Positions 56,793 through 64,000 of a stretch of 64,000 bases of DNA are shown one piece after another. The stretch is from Flavobacterium luteolum (GTDB lineage Bacteria; Bacteroidota; Bacteroidia; Flavobacteriales; Flavobacteriaceae), in contig NZ_CP114286.1 in NCBI RefSeq assembly GCF_027111275.1, forward strand, positions 2,666,001 through 2,730,000. The letters run 5' to 3'. Each line of letters starts with the position of its first letter. The first letter of the stretch is position 1. The position numbers and the translations under genes were made by a program. The notes under the pieces were generated by a model that worked only from the letters and a program-made list of their open reading frames with translations, did no database searches and was not told the origin of the DNA.

Positions 56793-58484
56793 ATGAGTAT
56801 GAAAGTAAACAAAATTGTAGTCTTGCAGTTAATGATGTCAATGGTATTGATGTTGGGCACGGCTAGTTGTAGCAAAAAATCGAGTTCCACTCACGCTTCT
56901 AGAGCTACTGGCTGGGATGTAGATAGTCAGAATGGAACTGCTGCCAGAAATGCAGGAAAAAAACAACAGGCTGGTCCTGGTTTAGTTTTTGTTGAAGGAG
57001 GTACGTTTACTATGGGTAAAGTACAGGATGATGTTATGCACGATTGGAATAACACACCAACTCAACAACACGTTCAATCATTCTATATGGATGAAACCGA
57101 AGTTACGAACGGTATGTACTTAGAATACCTAGAGTGGTTAAAGAAAGTTTTCCCACCAACAGAAGAAAATTACAAAAATATTTACGAAGGAGCATCTCCT
57201 GATACATTAGTTTGGAGAAATCGTTTAGGATACAACGAAACGATGACTAACAACTATTTAAGACATCCTTCTTATGCTAATTACCCTGTAGTTGGTGTTA
57301 ACTGGATTCAAGCAGTTGAATTTAGTAAATGGAGAACAGATCGTGTAAATGAGGCTGTTTTAGAGAAAAACGGATATCTTAAAAAAGGAGCTAAAACAAA
57401 CGATGTTAATGCTGAAAATGCATTTAATACTGAAGGATATTTAATGTCTCCAAGCACATCACGTGGTGCAAGCGAAGAAATTGTAATAAAGAAAAATCCT
57501 GACGGAAGAAGACCTAAAGCAGGTAAAGATGGTGTAGTGCCAGAAGAAAAAAATGTTTACGCACAACGTTCTTCAGGAATTATCTTGCCAGAATATAGAC
57601 TTCCTACTGAAGCAGAATGGGAATATGCAGCTGCTGCTGATGTTGGACAAAGAGAATATAACATCTACAAAGGACAAAAGAAATATCCTTGGTCTGGAGA
57701 TTACACTCGTTCTAACAAACGTAAAAACAGAGGTGATCAATTGGCTAACTTTAAACAAGGAAACGGTGATTACGGTGGAATTGCAGGTTGGTCAGATGAC
57801 GGAGCAGATATTACAAATGCTGTGAAAAGTTATGCACCAAACGATTTCGGTCTTTATGATATGGCAGGAAACGTTGCAGAATGGGTTGCCGATGTTTACA
57901 GACCTATTATCGATAACGAAGCAAATGATTTCAACTACTACAGAGGAAACCAATATGCTAAGAACAAAATTGGTAAAGATGGTAAAGTTGAAATCGTTAC
58001 AACTGCTACTATTAAGTATGATACTTTAAGTAATGGTAAAGTGATTGCAAGAAACCTTCCTGGAGAAATTGCTCAAGTGCCAGTTGATGAACAAGAAACT
58101 TATTTGAGACAAAACTTTAGCACAAGCGACAATATCAACTACAGAGATGGTGATAAACAATCTTCAAGATATTTTGATTTTGGTGATTCAGAGTCTGGAT
58201 CTAAAGCAGATCAGGCAATGTACAACTCTCCTAAACACAATGTTACAACTGACAGTTTAGGAAAAATGATCAGAAAGTATGATAACTCTAGTAAACGTAC
58301 TACTTTAATCGATGATAAAGTAAGAGTTTACAAAGGAGGTTCTTGGAGAGACAGAGCTTACTGGTTAGACCCAGCTCAAAGAAGATATTTCCCTCAAGAT
58401 ATGGCAACTGATTACATTGGTTTCAGATGTGCAATGTCTAGAGTAGGATCAAAATCTGAAAAAAGAAAATCTCCTAGAAACTAA
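56793..58484 (+). CDS. gldJ: Gliding-motility lipoprotein GldJ
   Basis: The 563-residue lipoprotein essential for gliding, which is needed for assembly of the T9SS machinery in F. johnsoniae. Its lipobox is LGTASC26. The mature part carries a formylglycine-generating-enzyme/SUMF1-type fold (GGTFTMG about 71, FYMDETEVTNGMYLEYLEWL, PVVGVNWIQAVEFSKWRTDRVN, RLPTEAEWEYAAA, FGLYDMAGNVAEWVADVY, and RVYKGGSWRDRAYWLDPAQRRYF). Relatives have lost sulfatase-modifying activity. Its sequence is close to F. johnsoniae GldJ in my memory. An in-frame ATG at 56799 is an alternative start. It is divergent from porU and is followed by murF. Confidence 0.95.
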   Translation: MSMKVNKIVVLQLMMSMVLMLGTASCSKKSSSTHASRATGWDVDSQNGTAARNAGKKQQAGPGLVFVEGGTFTMGKVQDDVMHDWNNTPTQQHVQSFYMDETEVTNGMYLEYLEWLKKVFPPTEENYKNIYEGASPDTLVWRNRLGYNETMTNNYLRHPSYANYPVVGVNWIQAVEFSKWRTDRVNEAVLEKNGYLKKGAKTNDVNAENAFNTEGYLMSPSTSRGASEEIVIKKNPDGRRPKAGKDGVVPEEKNVYAQRSSGIILPEYRLPTEAEWEYAAAADVGQREYNIYKGQKKYPWSGDYTRSNKRKNRGDQLANFKQGNGDYGGIAGWSDDGADITNAVKSYAPNDFGLYDMAGNVAEWVADVYRPIIDNEANDFNYYRGNQYAKNKIGKDGKVEIVTTATIKYDTLSNGKVIARNLPGEIAQVPVDEQETYLRQNFSTSDNINYRDGDKQSSRYFDFGDSESGSKADQAMYNSPKHNVTTDSLGKMIRKYDNSSKRTTLIDDKVRVYKGGSWRDRAYWLDPAQRRYFPQDMATDYIGFRCAMSRVGSKSEKRKSPRN

Positions 58485-58507
58485 GATTTAGGAATTCTAA
58501 TAATAAA

Positions 58508-58553
58508 AATTCCAAATTCCAAAAGCTGAATATTCAGTCTGGAATTTGGAATT
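58508..58553 (+). terminator. Terminator of gldJ
   Basis: AAATTCCAAATTCC pairs with GGAATTTGGAATTT, with an inner palindrome CTGAATATTCAG in the loop and a T-run afterwards. Confidence 0.93.
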
Positions 58554-58602
58554 TTTTTATTGTTTTTTTTTCTACTTTTATGACTTATTAAAAAATATAT
58601 AA

Positions 58603-59886
58603 ATGAATATTAAAGACATTCATAACTTGTTTTTACAGTGTAGTTCTCTATCTATAGATACCAGAAAAATCGAGAAGAATTCGATGTTTTTTGCCATTAA
58701 AGGAGAGAATTTTGACGCTAATACATTTGCCAAAGAAGCCTTAGATTTGGGAGCTTTATTTGTTGTTATAGACAATGAATCTTATTTTATTGATGACAGG
58801 ACTATTTTGGTAGAAAACAGCTTGCAAACGCTTCAGGAATTGGCAAAATTTCATAGAAGTTATTTAGGACTTCCAATTGTTGCTTTAACAGGAAGTAACG
58901 GAAAAACGACGACAAAAGAATTGATTAATGTTGTGCTTTCTAAAAAGTTCAAAACAAAAGCGACCATTGGTAATTTAAATAATCATATTGGTGTACCGTT
59001 GACTTTGCTTTCTTTTACAAAAGAAACAGAAATCGGAATTGTTGAAATGGGTGCCAATCATCAAAAAGAAATCGAGTTTTTGTGTCAGATTGCACAGCCT
59101 GATTTTGGATATATAACCAATTTCGGGAAGGCGCATTTGGAAGGTTTTGGAGGAGTTGAAGGTGTGATTGCTGGTAAAAGTGAAATGTACCAGTATCTTT
59201 CAGCAAATCAGAAAACAGTTTTTGTAAATCTAGAAGATCCTATTCAAATAGAAAAATCAAAAGGAATTAAGGCATTTACTTTTGGAGTTAAAAAAGAAAA
59301 TGCAGATTTAAATATTCAAAATATTACAGCAAATCCATTTGTTGCTATTGAATATAATGATTTTGCAATAGAATCTCATTTAATTGGACTTTACAACGCC
59401 AACAATATAAATGCAGCTGTAGCCATTGGAAAATATTTTGATGTAAAAGAAAGCGATATAAAAGACGCTATTGAAAACTATATTCCGGCAAACAATAGAT
59501 CTCAAATGATGCAAAAAGGTTCAAATGAGATTATTCTAGATGCTTACAATGCCAATCCGAGTAGTATGGCGGTAGCTATTGCTAATTTTCTTCAATTAGA
59601 TAACAAAAATAAAATCATGATTTTGGGAGATATGTTCGAACTTGGAGATGAAAGTCTTTACGAGCATAAGGTTATTATTGACTCTTTAGCAGATCAGAAA
59701 GAGGCTCAATGTTTCTTACTAGGAAAATCTTTTTATGCTAATAAGATTTCGAATGAAAATATTCAGTTTTTTGAAACATTTGATGCTTTTGCTGAATTTC
59801 TAAAAACATTTACATTTGATTCTAATTCAATATTAATAAAAGGTTCACGAGGCATGGCCTTAGAACGAACATTAGATTATATTTAA
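58603..59886 (+). CDS. murF: UDP-N-acetylmuramoyl-tripeptide:D-Ala-D-Ala ligase MurF
   Basis: Cytoplasmic ATP-dependent ligase that adds the D-Ala-D-Ala dipeptide in peptidoglycan precursor synthesis. The 427-residue protein has the Mur ligase layout: an N-terminal UDP-binding domain (about 1-85, with SIDTRKIEKNSMFFAIKG), an ATP-binding central domain with GSNGKTTTKE at 97-106, and a C-terminal domain with DAYNANPSSMAVAI. The last residues (SRGMALERTLDYI) are typical. It follows gldJ on the same strand after that gene's terminator, so it is probably transcribed separately. Confidence 0.96.
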   Translation: MNIKDIHNLFLQCSSLSIDTRKIEKNSMFFAIKGENFDANTFAKEALDLGALFVVIDNESYFIDDRTILVENSLQTLQELAKFHRSYLGLPIVALTGSNGKTTTKELINVVLSKKFKTKATIGNLNNHIGVPLTLLSFTKETEIGIVEMGANHQKEIEFLCQIAQPDFGYITNFGKAHLEGFGGVEGVIAGKSEMYQYLSANQKTVFVNLEDPIQIEKSKGIKAFTFGVKKENADLNIQNITANPFVAIEYNDFAIESHLIGLYNANNINAAVAIGKYFDVKESDIKDAIENYIPANNRSQMMQKGSNEIILDAYNANPSSMAVAIANFLQLDNKNKIMILGDMFELGDESLYEHKVIIDSLADQKEAQCFLLGKSFYANKISNENIQFFETFDAFAEFLKTFTFDSNSILIKGSRGMALERTLDYI

Positions 59887-59953
59887 AAAGAAAGCCACTC
59901 AAAATATAGATTGCCTACAAAAGTTTAGACAAATTTATAGTTAAGTTTTATAA

Positions 59954-59984
59954 TAATGAGTTCGATATTTGTCGGACTCATTTT
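59954..59984 (+). terminator. Terminator of murF
   Basis: AATGAGTTCGA and TCGGACTCATT pair with one mismatch, followed by TTTTGTTT. Confidence 0.85.
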
Positions 59985-60072
59985 GTTTAAATTTGAAAAT
60001 TACTAGTTTATTGCCTGCGTAGCTTAAAAGTTTTTTTTAACTTTTTTCTTACAAAACAAAATGATTTTTCGC

Positions 60073-60080
60073 TACATTTG
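60073..60080 (+). promoter_or_regulatory. -7 element of the candidate structured RNA
   Basis: TACATTTG matches TAnnTTTG and ends four bases before the closing stem of the structured segment. No good TTG at -33 spacing is evident. Confidence 0.5.
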
Positions 60081-60084
60081 CGGT

Positions 60085-60249
60085 GAACTTCATTTTTGAG
60101 AGGCGAGTTTGCTCGTCAATTTCGTTTCGGGCATTTTTTATGTTCGTGAGTATAGATACGCGGTTTTGGTACCTCCGTGTGGTGCGTTAATGCGCCCACT
60201 GCCTCTCAAGGGTGAAGTTCAACGGGAAAGGCTAAAACCGTATTTTTTT
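60085..60249 (+). ncRNA. Candidate structured RNA or conditional leader upstream of the SymE-like gene
   Basis: Read as plus-strand RNA, GAACTTCATTTTTGAGAGGC (60085-60104) pairs at all 20 positions with GCCTCTCAAGGGTGAAGTTC (60201-60220), using three consecutive U-G pairs; the minus strand cannot make those pairs, which fixes the RNA's direction. Inside are a small hairpin (60105-60114) and a bulged stem (60179-60199). GCGGTTTTGGT (60160-60170) can pair over 11 bases with GCTAAAACCGT (60231-60241), forming a pseudoknot across the closing stem; that helix is followed by ATTTTTTT, so it could work as a terminator. The SymE-like start codon is 22 bases farther on. No class is recognised; 6S, tmRNA and RNase P were considered and not supported. 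Confidence 0.55.
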
Positions 60250-60271
60250 GGCCTACTTAATTTTTCTTCAA

Positions 60272-60547
60272 ATGAACTTCAAAGAAAAAACAAGCAGTAA
60301 AGAGGTAAAGATTAAACGCTCTACAATCAAAAAACCTTCAAAAGTATTATCAATTCGGAGAATGAAAGCTTATGCATTTTACAGGCTTTCGCGCTCTATA
60401 GGTATGTATAAAAATCAGCCCATAATCGTACCGCAAATACGATTGTGCGGTAATTGGCTCAAAGATGCTGGATTTTTAATCGATGAACCTGTTGCCGTAA
60501 CGGTAATGAAAGGAAAGCTTATTATACAGCCTGTACAAAAAGGATAA
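60272..60547 (+). CDS. SymE-like toxin of a type I toxin-antitoxin system
   Basis: A 91-residue protein whose C-terminal part (about 50-91: QPIIVPQIRLCGNWLKDAGFLIDEPVAV-type sequence) matches the SymE toxin family, an AbrB-like fold; E. coli SymE is SOS-induced, cleaves or condenses nucleic acid, and is repressed by the antisense RNA SymR. The N-terminal half is Lys/Ser-rich with KAYAFYRLSRSIGMY. The start is ATG at 60272, because the TTG at 60248 would lie in the T-run of the upstream RNA. The structured segment at 60085-60249 ends 22 bases before it and is a candidate regulator. No antisense promoter was found. A terminator follows. Confidence 0.75.
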   Translation: MNFKEKTSSKEVKIKRSTIKKPSKVLSIRRMKAYAFYRLSRSIGMYKNQPIIVPQIRLCGNWLKDAGFLIDEPVAVTVMKGKLIIQPVQKG

Positions 60548-60551
60548 TTTA

Positions 60552-60590
60552 AAAAAGAAATCCATTCAGTTACGAATGGATTTCTTTTTT
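60552..60590. terminator. Bidirectional terminator
   Basis: AAAAAGAAATCCATTC and GAATGGATTTCTTTTT form a long stem with T-runs on both strands, between the SymE-like gene and the convergent sensor-regulator gene. Confidence 0.93.
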
Positions 60591-63469
60591 TAAATACTCA
60601 TTAAAAACCCGATTAGATTTTCTTTCTTATTTAGGCCTAATTTCTTTCTTAGACGATAACGTGCCAATTCGACTCCTCCTGTCGAAATGTTCATAATTTC
60701 AGCTATTTCTTTCGTTGACATATTCATTAACAAATAAGTAGACAAATCTAATTCTCTAGGAGAAATGGTAGGATATTGCCCTTTTAATCGCTTTAAAAAC
60801 TCAAAATGTACGTTTTTAATGTGTTTTTCTAAGTCTTTCCAGCTCTTGTCTGTATTTACTTCTTTTACAATGCTTTTATGCAATTTGCTAAATTCTGCTT
60901 TAGTAGTATCATCTAATATGGCGGTATCTATATCTTTCAGTTTGTGAATAATTCCGTTTAAGACTTTATTCTTTTTAACAACCTGCAAAGAGTTGTTTAC
61001 TAGTTCTTTATCTTTTGCTAGGATTTTAATTTGAAGCTTATCATTTTTCAGCTTTTCAATTTCTTTTTCCAAATCATGCTGTTCATGTCTAATTTTGGAT
61101 TCTTTTTCAAGATACAATCTTCTTTGTTCGATAGTTTCATAATACCTGTTTTTTCTAATCTTAAGTTTGATTCTAACAGAGATTAGATACGCGCCGAGCA
61201 AAATGAGTATCAGGTAAAATAAATAAGCCAAAAAGTGTCTGTACCAAGGTGGAGATACTGTAAATTCAACTTCAGTAATGTTTGATTCTATGCCATAACT
61301 ATTTCTGGCTTTTAATTTCATTACATAGTTGCCCTCTCTTAAATTGGTGTATTCTTTTATTGCGGTTGATGACCAGCCACGCCAGTTCTCTTCAAAAGGC
61401 TCTAGTTTATAAGAGTACATTACATTTTCCTGATTTTCATATGTTGGTGATGCAAAAGTAAATTTGACACGATTGTATTTATAAGGTATGCTGTATGATT
61501 CTAGCTTACTCGTCAGATTTCCAGTTAAAATGGTATCTCCAGGATTTGTAAAACTTTCAATAAAAGCTTTCGGTTTTGTCATAAACGTGTTCGGAATAGT
61601 CGAGTTGTAATGCGCCAAACGATCTGTTAATCCGATAAAAATGTTTTGAGGATCTATCGCGTTTACCGAGATATAATTGTTTACCAAATTCCCGGTTAAA
61701 TTGGAAAATATGGCTTGTTTCTTAGTGAAAGTTCCGTTTTTATTTTTAACTAATACACCAAGGGACTCGTTGAATGCGTACCATAAGTTTCCTGTAGAAT
61801 CTTCAATTAAGGTATTAATAGTTGGTATTCCGTTGAATAGATTTGTGATTTTTTTATCCTCAAAAAATGTTTCTTGCTCTACAGAATATCTGTAAAAATG
61901 ATTTTTTACTTGAAAATAGACTTTGTTATTTATGCTTTGAAGGCTATTTATTCCTTTGAATTTATCTGAAATGTTTACGTGTTTTTTAATGAAGTCAAAC
62001 CTTTGTAAATCTTCTGATAACTTTACTTGATATAAGAAAGGGTTTTTCTTTAGCCATAAATAATTGGCATCTATTTCTATAGAAAAATTATTGGTGGTTT
62101 CATCAAATCCTTTTACTTGATGCAGATAATCATATCCACTGGCAGATCGTTTAAAAACTGAGAATCCGTTGTAACTTTCACCTATTATATAGTTTTCATG
62201 GTCAGGTATTTTTTTGAATCCAAAATACCCTTTGTTATCTAGGATTTTTGATACTCTATTGTTTTCAATAATCAATGCGCCGCTGTTACTGGCACAAATT
62301 AATACGTTACTTATAACTTGAATATTCCAAACTTGCGAGATCGTCCCTTCGACTCTTGTAAACGGACTGTCTTTAAAGGAACTTCCCCACGGATGATAAA
62401 ATAATCCCTGATTTGTAGCTACATAAAGATTTCCATTATGAGTTGTCGAAGCATAGACCGTTCCTATATTGTAGCTGTAGTCAAAATAAGAGAAAGGCGA
62501 ATTTTCATTAATAAAAGTTATACCGTTATCCAGTCCAAGCCAGATATTGTTTTTTTTGTCAACAAATGAAGCTAAGATTGTATTGTTCTGAATCCCTTTT
62601 TGTCGGTTCAGATGTTGGATTATTTTTCCGTTTAAATCACAGATAATTGCTCCATCTAATACAGAATTAAGTATTATAAATTTGTTTTTGATGATTGACC
62701 CACCTAGAGATGTGTTTTTCTTGATAAATTCATTGGCTTCTGTTGCCCATGGTTTGATAATATCATTTTCAGAGACAAAAAGACCCTTTTCTAAAGTGGC
62801 ATACAATAATCTGTTGTTAGATAATGGAAAAAGGGACCAGATTTCCTTGTCATTAAAGACAGTAGTACCTTTTATTGCTGTAAGTTTTCTGTTTTTGTAT
62901 TCAAGAAGACCAAGAGTTTTGTCCTGAAAATACAAGCGGTTATTTACCAAAAATGAAAACTGAAATTTATGAGGAGCAGTAAGAGTTGTAACTTTTTCAT
63001 TTTTTAGAAAAAATACTTTGCTGAAAGATTGAAATATAACCTCTCCTTTAAAAATATGGATTCTCCAAATAAGATTGATGTTTTCTTTATCTATTGGGCT
63101 TAATAGATTGTAGAGAGAATGATATTTTAAAATTCCTTTTTCATCATTTTTGAAATACCCAAATTCATTATTTCCGCCTACAAATATTCTTCCTAAAGCA
63201 TCAATTTTTAAGCTTCTAATCTCAGATTTGTTTGGTAATGAATATTTATGCCAGTTTGAACCGTCAAATTGAATTAAACCACTATTGTTTGCAAAATAAA
63301 TGTTTCCATTTTTATCTTGATCAATACTCCAGTTTTGAGTTCCACCTTTATACTCTGATCTTTTGTAATTTTTTATATCTGGAATTCCAATATTTTTTAC
63401 CTGCGAAAAACTTTTAAATTGTAAGAAAAATAATAAAATTAGTACAAAAGGTCTAACTATGGATTTCAT
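60590..63469 (-). CDS. Propeller-sensor/LuxR-type transcriptional regulator
   Basis: A 959-residue one-chain sensor-regulator. A signal peptide is followed by periplasmic two-component-regulator-propeller repeats (about 30-640) and a Y_Y_Y (triple-tyrosine) domain (about 650-735, e.g. EENWRGWSSTAIKEYTNL). A transmembrane helix lies at about 745-765 (FLAYLFYLILILLGAYLIS), then a coiled coil (about 780-830). A LuxR-type helix-turn-helix closes the protein (about 900-959: TISPRELDLSTYLLMNMSTKEIAEI, RKKLGLNKKENLIGFLM). There is no histidine-kinase domain, so it probably signals directly across the membrane. It faces a SusC-type gene, so it probably senses a glycan and activates that locus. Confidence 0.9.
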   Translation of the reverse strand: MKSIVRPFVLILLFFLQFKSFSQVKNIGIPDIKNYKRSEYKGGTQNWSIDQDKNGNIYFANNSGLIQFDGSNWHKYSLPNKSEIRSLKIDALGRIFVGGNNEFGYFKNDEKGILKYHSLYNLLSPIDKENINLIWRIHIFKGEVIFQSFSKVFFLKNEKVTTLTAPHKFQFSFLVNNRLYFQDKTLGLLEYKNRKLTAIKGTTVFNDKEIWSLFPLSNNRLLYATLEKGLFVSENDIIKPWATEANEFIKKNTSLGGSIIKNKFIILNSVLDGAIICDLNGKIIQHLNRQKGIQNNTILASFVDKKNNIWLGLDNGITFINENSPFSYFDYSYNIGTVYASTTHNGNLYVATNQGLFYHPWGSSFKDSPFTRVEGTISQVWNIQVISNVLICASNSGALIIENNRVSKILDNKGYFGFKKIPDHENYIIGESYNGFSVFKRSASGYDYLHQVKGFDETTNNFSIEIDANYLWLKKNPFLYQVKLSEDLQRFDFIKKHVNISDKFKGINSLQSINNKVYFQVKNHFYRYSVEQETFFEDKKITNLFNGIPTINTLIEDSTGNLWYAFNESLGVLVKNKNGTFTKKQAIFSNLTGNLVNNYISVNAIDPQNIFIGLTDRLAHYNSTIPNTFMTKPKAFIESFTNPGDTILTGNLTSKLESYSIPYKYNRVKFTFASPTYENQENVMYSYKLEPFEENWRGWSSTAIKEYTNLREGNYVMKLKARNSYGIESNITEVEFTVSPPWYRHFLAYLFYLILILLGAYLISVRIKLKIRKNRYYETIEQRRLYLEKESKIRHEQHDLEKEIEKLKNDKLQIKILAKDKELVNNSLQVVKKNKVLNGIIHKLKDIDTAILDDTTKAEFSKLHKSIVKEVNTDKSWKDLEKHIKNVHFEFLKRLKGQYPTISPRELDLSTYLLMNMSTKEIAEIMNISTGGVELARYRLRKKLGLNKKENLIGFLMSI

Positions 63470-63814
63470 AAAATTTTAAATATATTTTTAATATAAATGG
63501 GTTATTTTGATTTTCTATTGTTGATTTATCAATCAGGATATATCCAGTTTTTTAAATTATTTCTAATTTATAACGCAATAGTTGCTGTTAAACTAATGTA
63601 ATATACGTTTTTTTTAATTAACATTTTTGTAACATTTTTTTTTCAAAACTAAATCGCTGAAAATTAATTAATTGTAAAATAAATGTTATGTTTTTGTAGT
63701 GTGTTAATATTTAGTTTGAGGTGTTTTTGTAAAGAAATTTAATATAATACTTATTAAAATTTAACATTATAATTGCATCAAATTACTAATTAATTAACCA
63801 AAATTTTTAGAAAA
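63470..63814. other. Divergent control region, 345 bases
   Basis: A very AT-rich spacer between the sensor-regulator gene (-) and the SusC-type gene (+). It should hold both promoters and the regulator's operators. TATAATTG near 63765 is one mismatch from TAnnTTTG. I find no clear palindrome and no open frame. Confidence 0.5.
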
Positions 63815-64000
63815 ATGAAATTAACAAAATTATTTATTTTTTGTGTTTCGTCTTTACTGTTTTCTGTAGTCGCATTTGCTCAGGATGTGACCATAAATGG
63901 AATCATTAATGACGAAAGTGGATTACCCGTCCCAGGTGCGACGGTTTTAGTAAAGGGAACGAATAAGGCAACTGCATCTGACTTTGATGGGAAATTTCAG
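63815..64000 (+). CDS. SusC/RagA-type TonB-dependent receptor, N-terminal part
   Basis: Cut by the right edge; 62 codons are visible. A signal peptide (MKLTKLFIFCVSSLLFSVVAFA) is followed by a carboxypeptidase-regulatory-like domain with GIINDESGLPVPGATVLVKG and GTNKATASDFDGKFQ, typical of SusC-type outer-membrane receptors in polysaccharide-utilisation loci. A SusD lipoprotein and glycoside hydrolases are probably encoded downstream, outside the window. The adjacent divergent sensor-regulator supports this. The glycan cannot be told. Confidence 0.85.
   Translation, partial: MKLTKLFIFCVSSLLFSVVAFAQDVTINGIINDESGLPVPGATVLVKGTNKATASDFDGKFQ

Noticed and set aside
60085..60249. 6S RNA, tmRNA or RNase P RNA as the identity of the structured segment
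   Set aside because: The length and stem order do not match these RNAs as I know them, and no conserved core words (such as the RNase P P4 sequence) are visible. A covariance-model search would settle it.
60109..60300. 63-codon frame across the structured segment upstream of the SymE-like gene
   Set aside because: It starts with TTG, overlaps the SymE-like frame and the RNA stem, and has no family resemblance. The stem explains the sequence better.
1..64000. Insertion sequence or prophage
   Set aside because: No transposase, integrase or phage gene was seen anywhere; inverted repeats are too short and lack associated genes.

Overview
The window reads as chromosomal DNA from a Flavobacterium close to F. 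johnsoniae. It is AT-rich. Most starts lack Shine-Dalgarno sequences, and several upstream regions carry the Bacteroidetes -7 element TAnnTTTG. Gliding-motility and type IX secretion (T9SS) genes appear as gldA, gldE-gldD, porV, porU and gldJ. I see no tRNA, rRNA, CRISPR array, insertion sequence or prophage. Both ends cut through a gene: a dicarboxylate/cation symporter on the left and a SusC-type receptor on the right.

Left third (1-25 kb): a PLP-dependent decarboxylase, a TonB-dependent receptor, gldA, two tandem small outer-membrane barrels, metE facing an Lrp-type regulator, dgt, a DUF3078 protein with dxs, a TonB-C-domain lipoprotein, tadA, and a 1,894-residue alpha-2-macroglobulin lipoprotein followed by penicillin-binding protein 1C. 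The last two form a periplasmic defence/repair pair also known from Proteobacteria. Middle third (25-45 kb): an RNase E/G, a 30-residue very basic protein gene absent from ordinary ORF lists, HU, mutY, ssb, gldE, gldD, an XRE regulator, a heavy-metal-domain lipoprotein, an EamA transporter, a pair of M16 peptidase subunits (one catalytic, one not), rplU-rpmA, a polytopic membrane protein, an AsmA-like protein, miaE, a glycosyltransferase and an AraC regulator. Right third (45-64 kb): an AhpD-like protein, an M1 aminopeptidase, pdhC-pdhA, cdd, porV-porU divergent from gldJ, murF, a SymE-like toxin gene, and a propeller-sensor/LuxR regulator divergent from the SusC-type gene.

In function, GldA is the ATPase of an ABC transporter needed for gliding, and GldD, GldE and GldJ belong to the gliding/T9SS apparatus. 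PorU and PorV form the outer-membrane complex that removes C-terminal signals from T9SS cargo and attaches it. These genes are interleaved with housekeeping genes rather than grouped in one operon.

The least explained parts are intergenic. Upstream of the SymE-like gene is a segment that folds, as plus-strand RNA, into a 20-bp closing stem containing three consecutive U-G pairs. It can also form an 11-bp pseudoknot helix that abuts a run of seven T. It is preceded by a TAnnTTTG element, and I propose it as a structured RNA or conditional leader. Several families of long imperfect inverted repeats (near 21.6, 33.35, 45.9 and 46.1 kb) sit between genes and look like dispersed genomic repeats.
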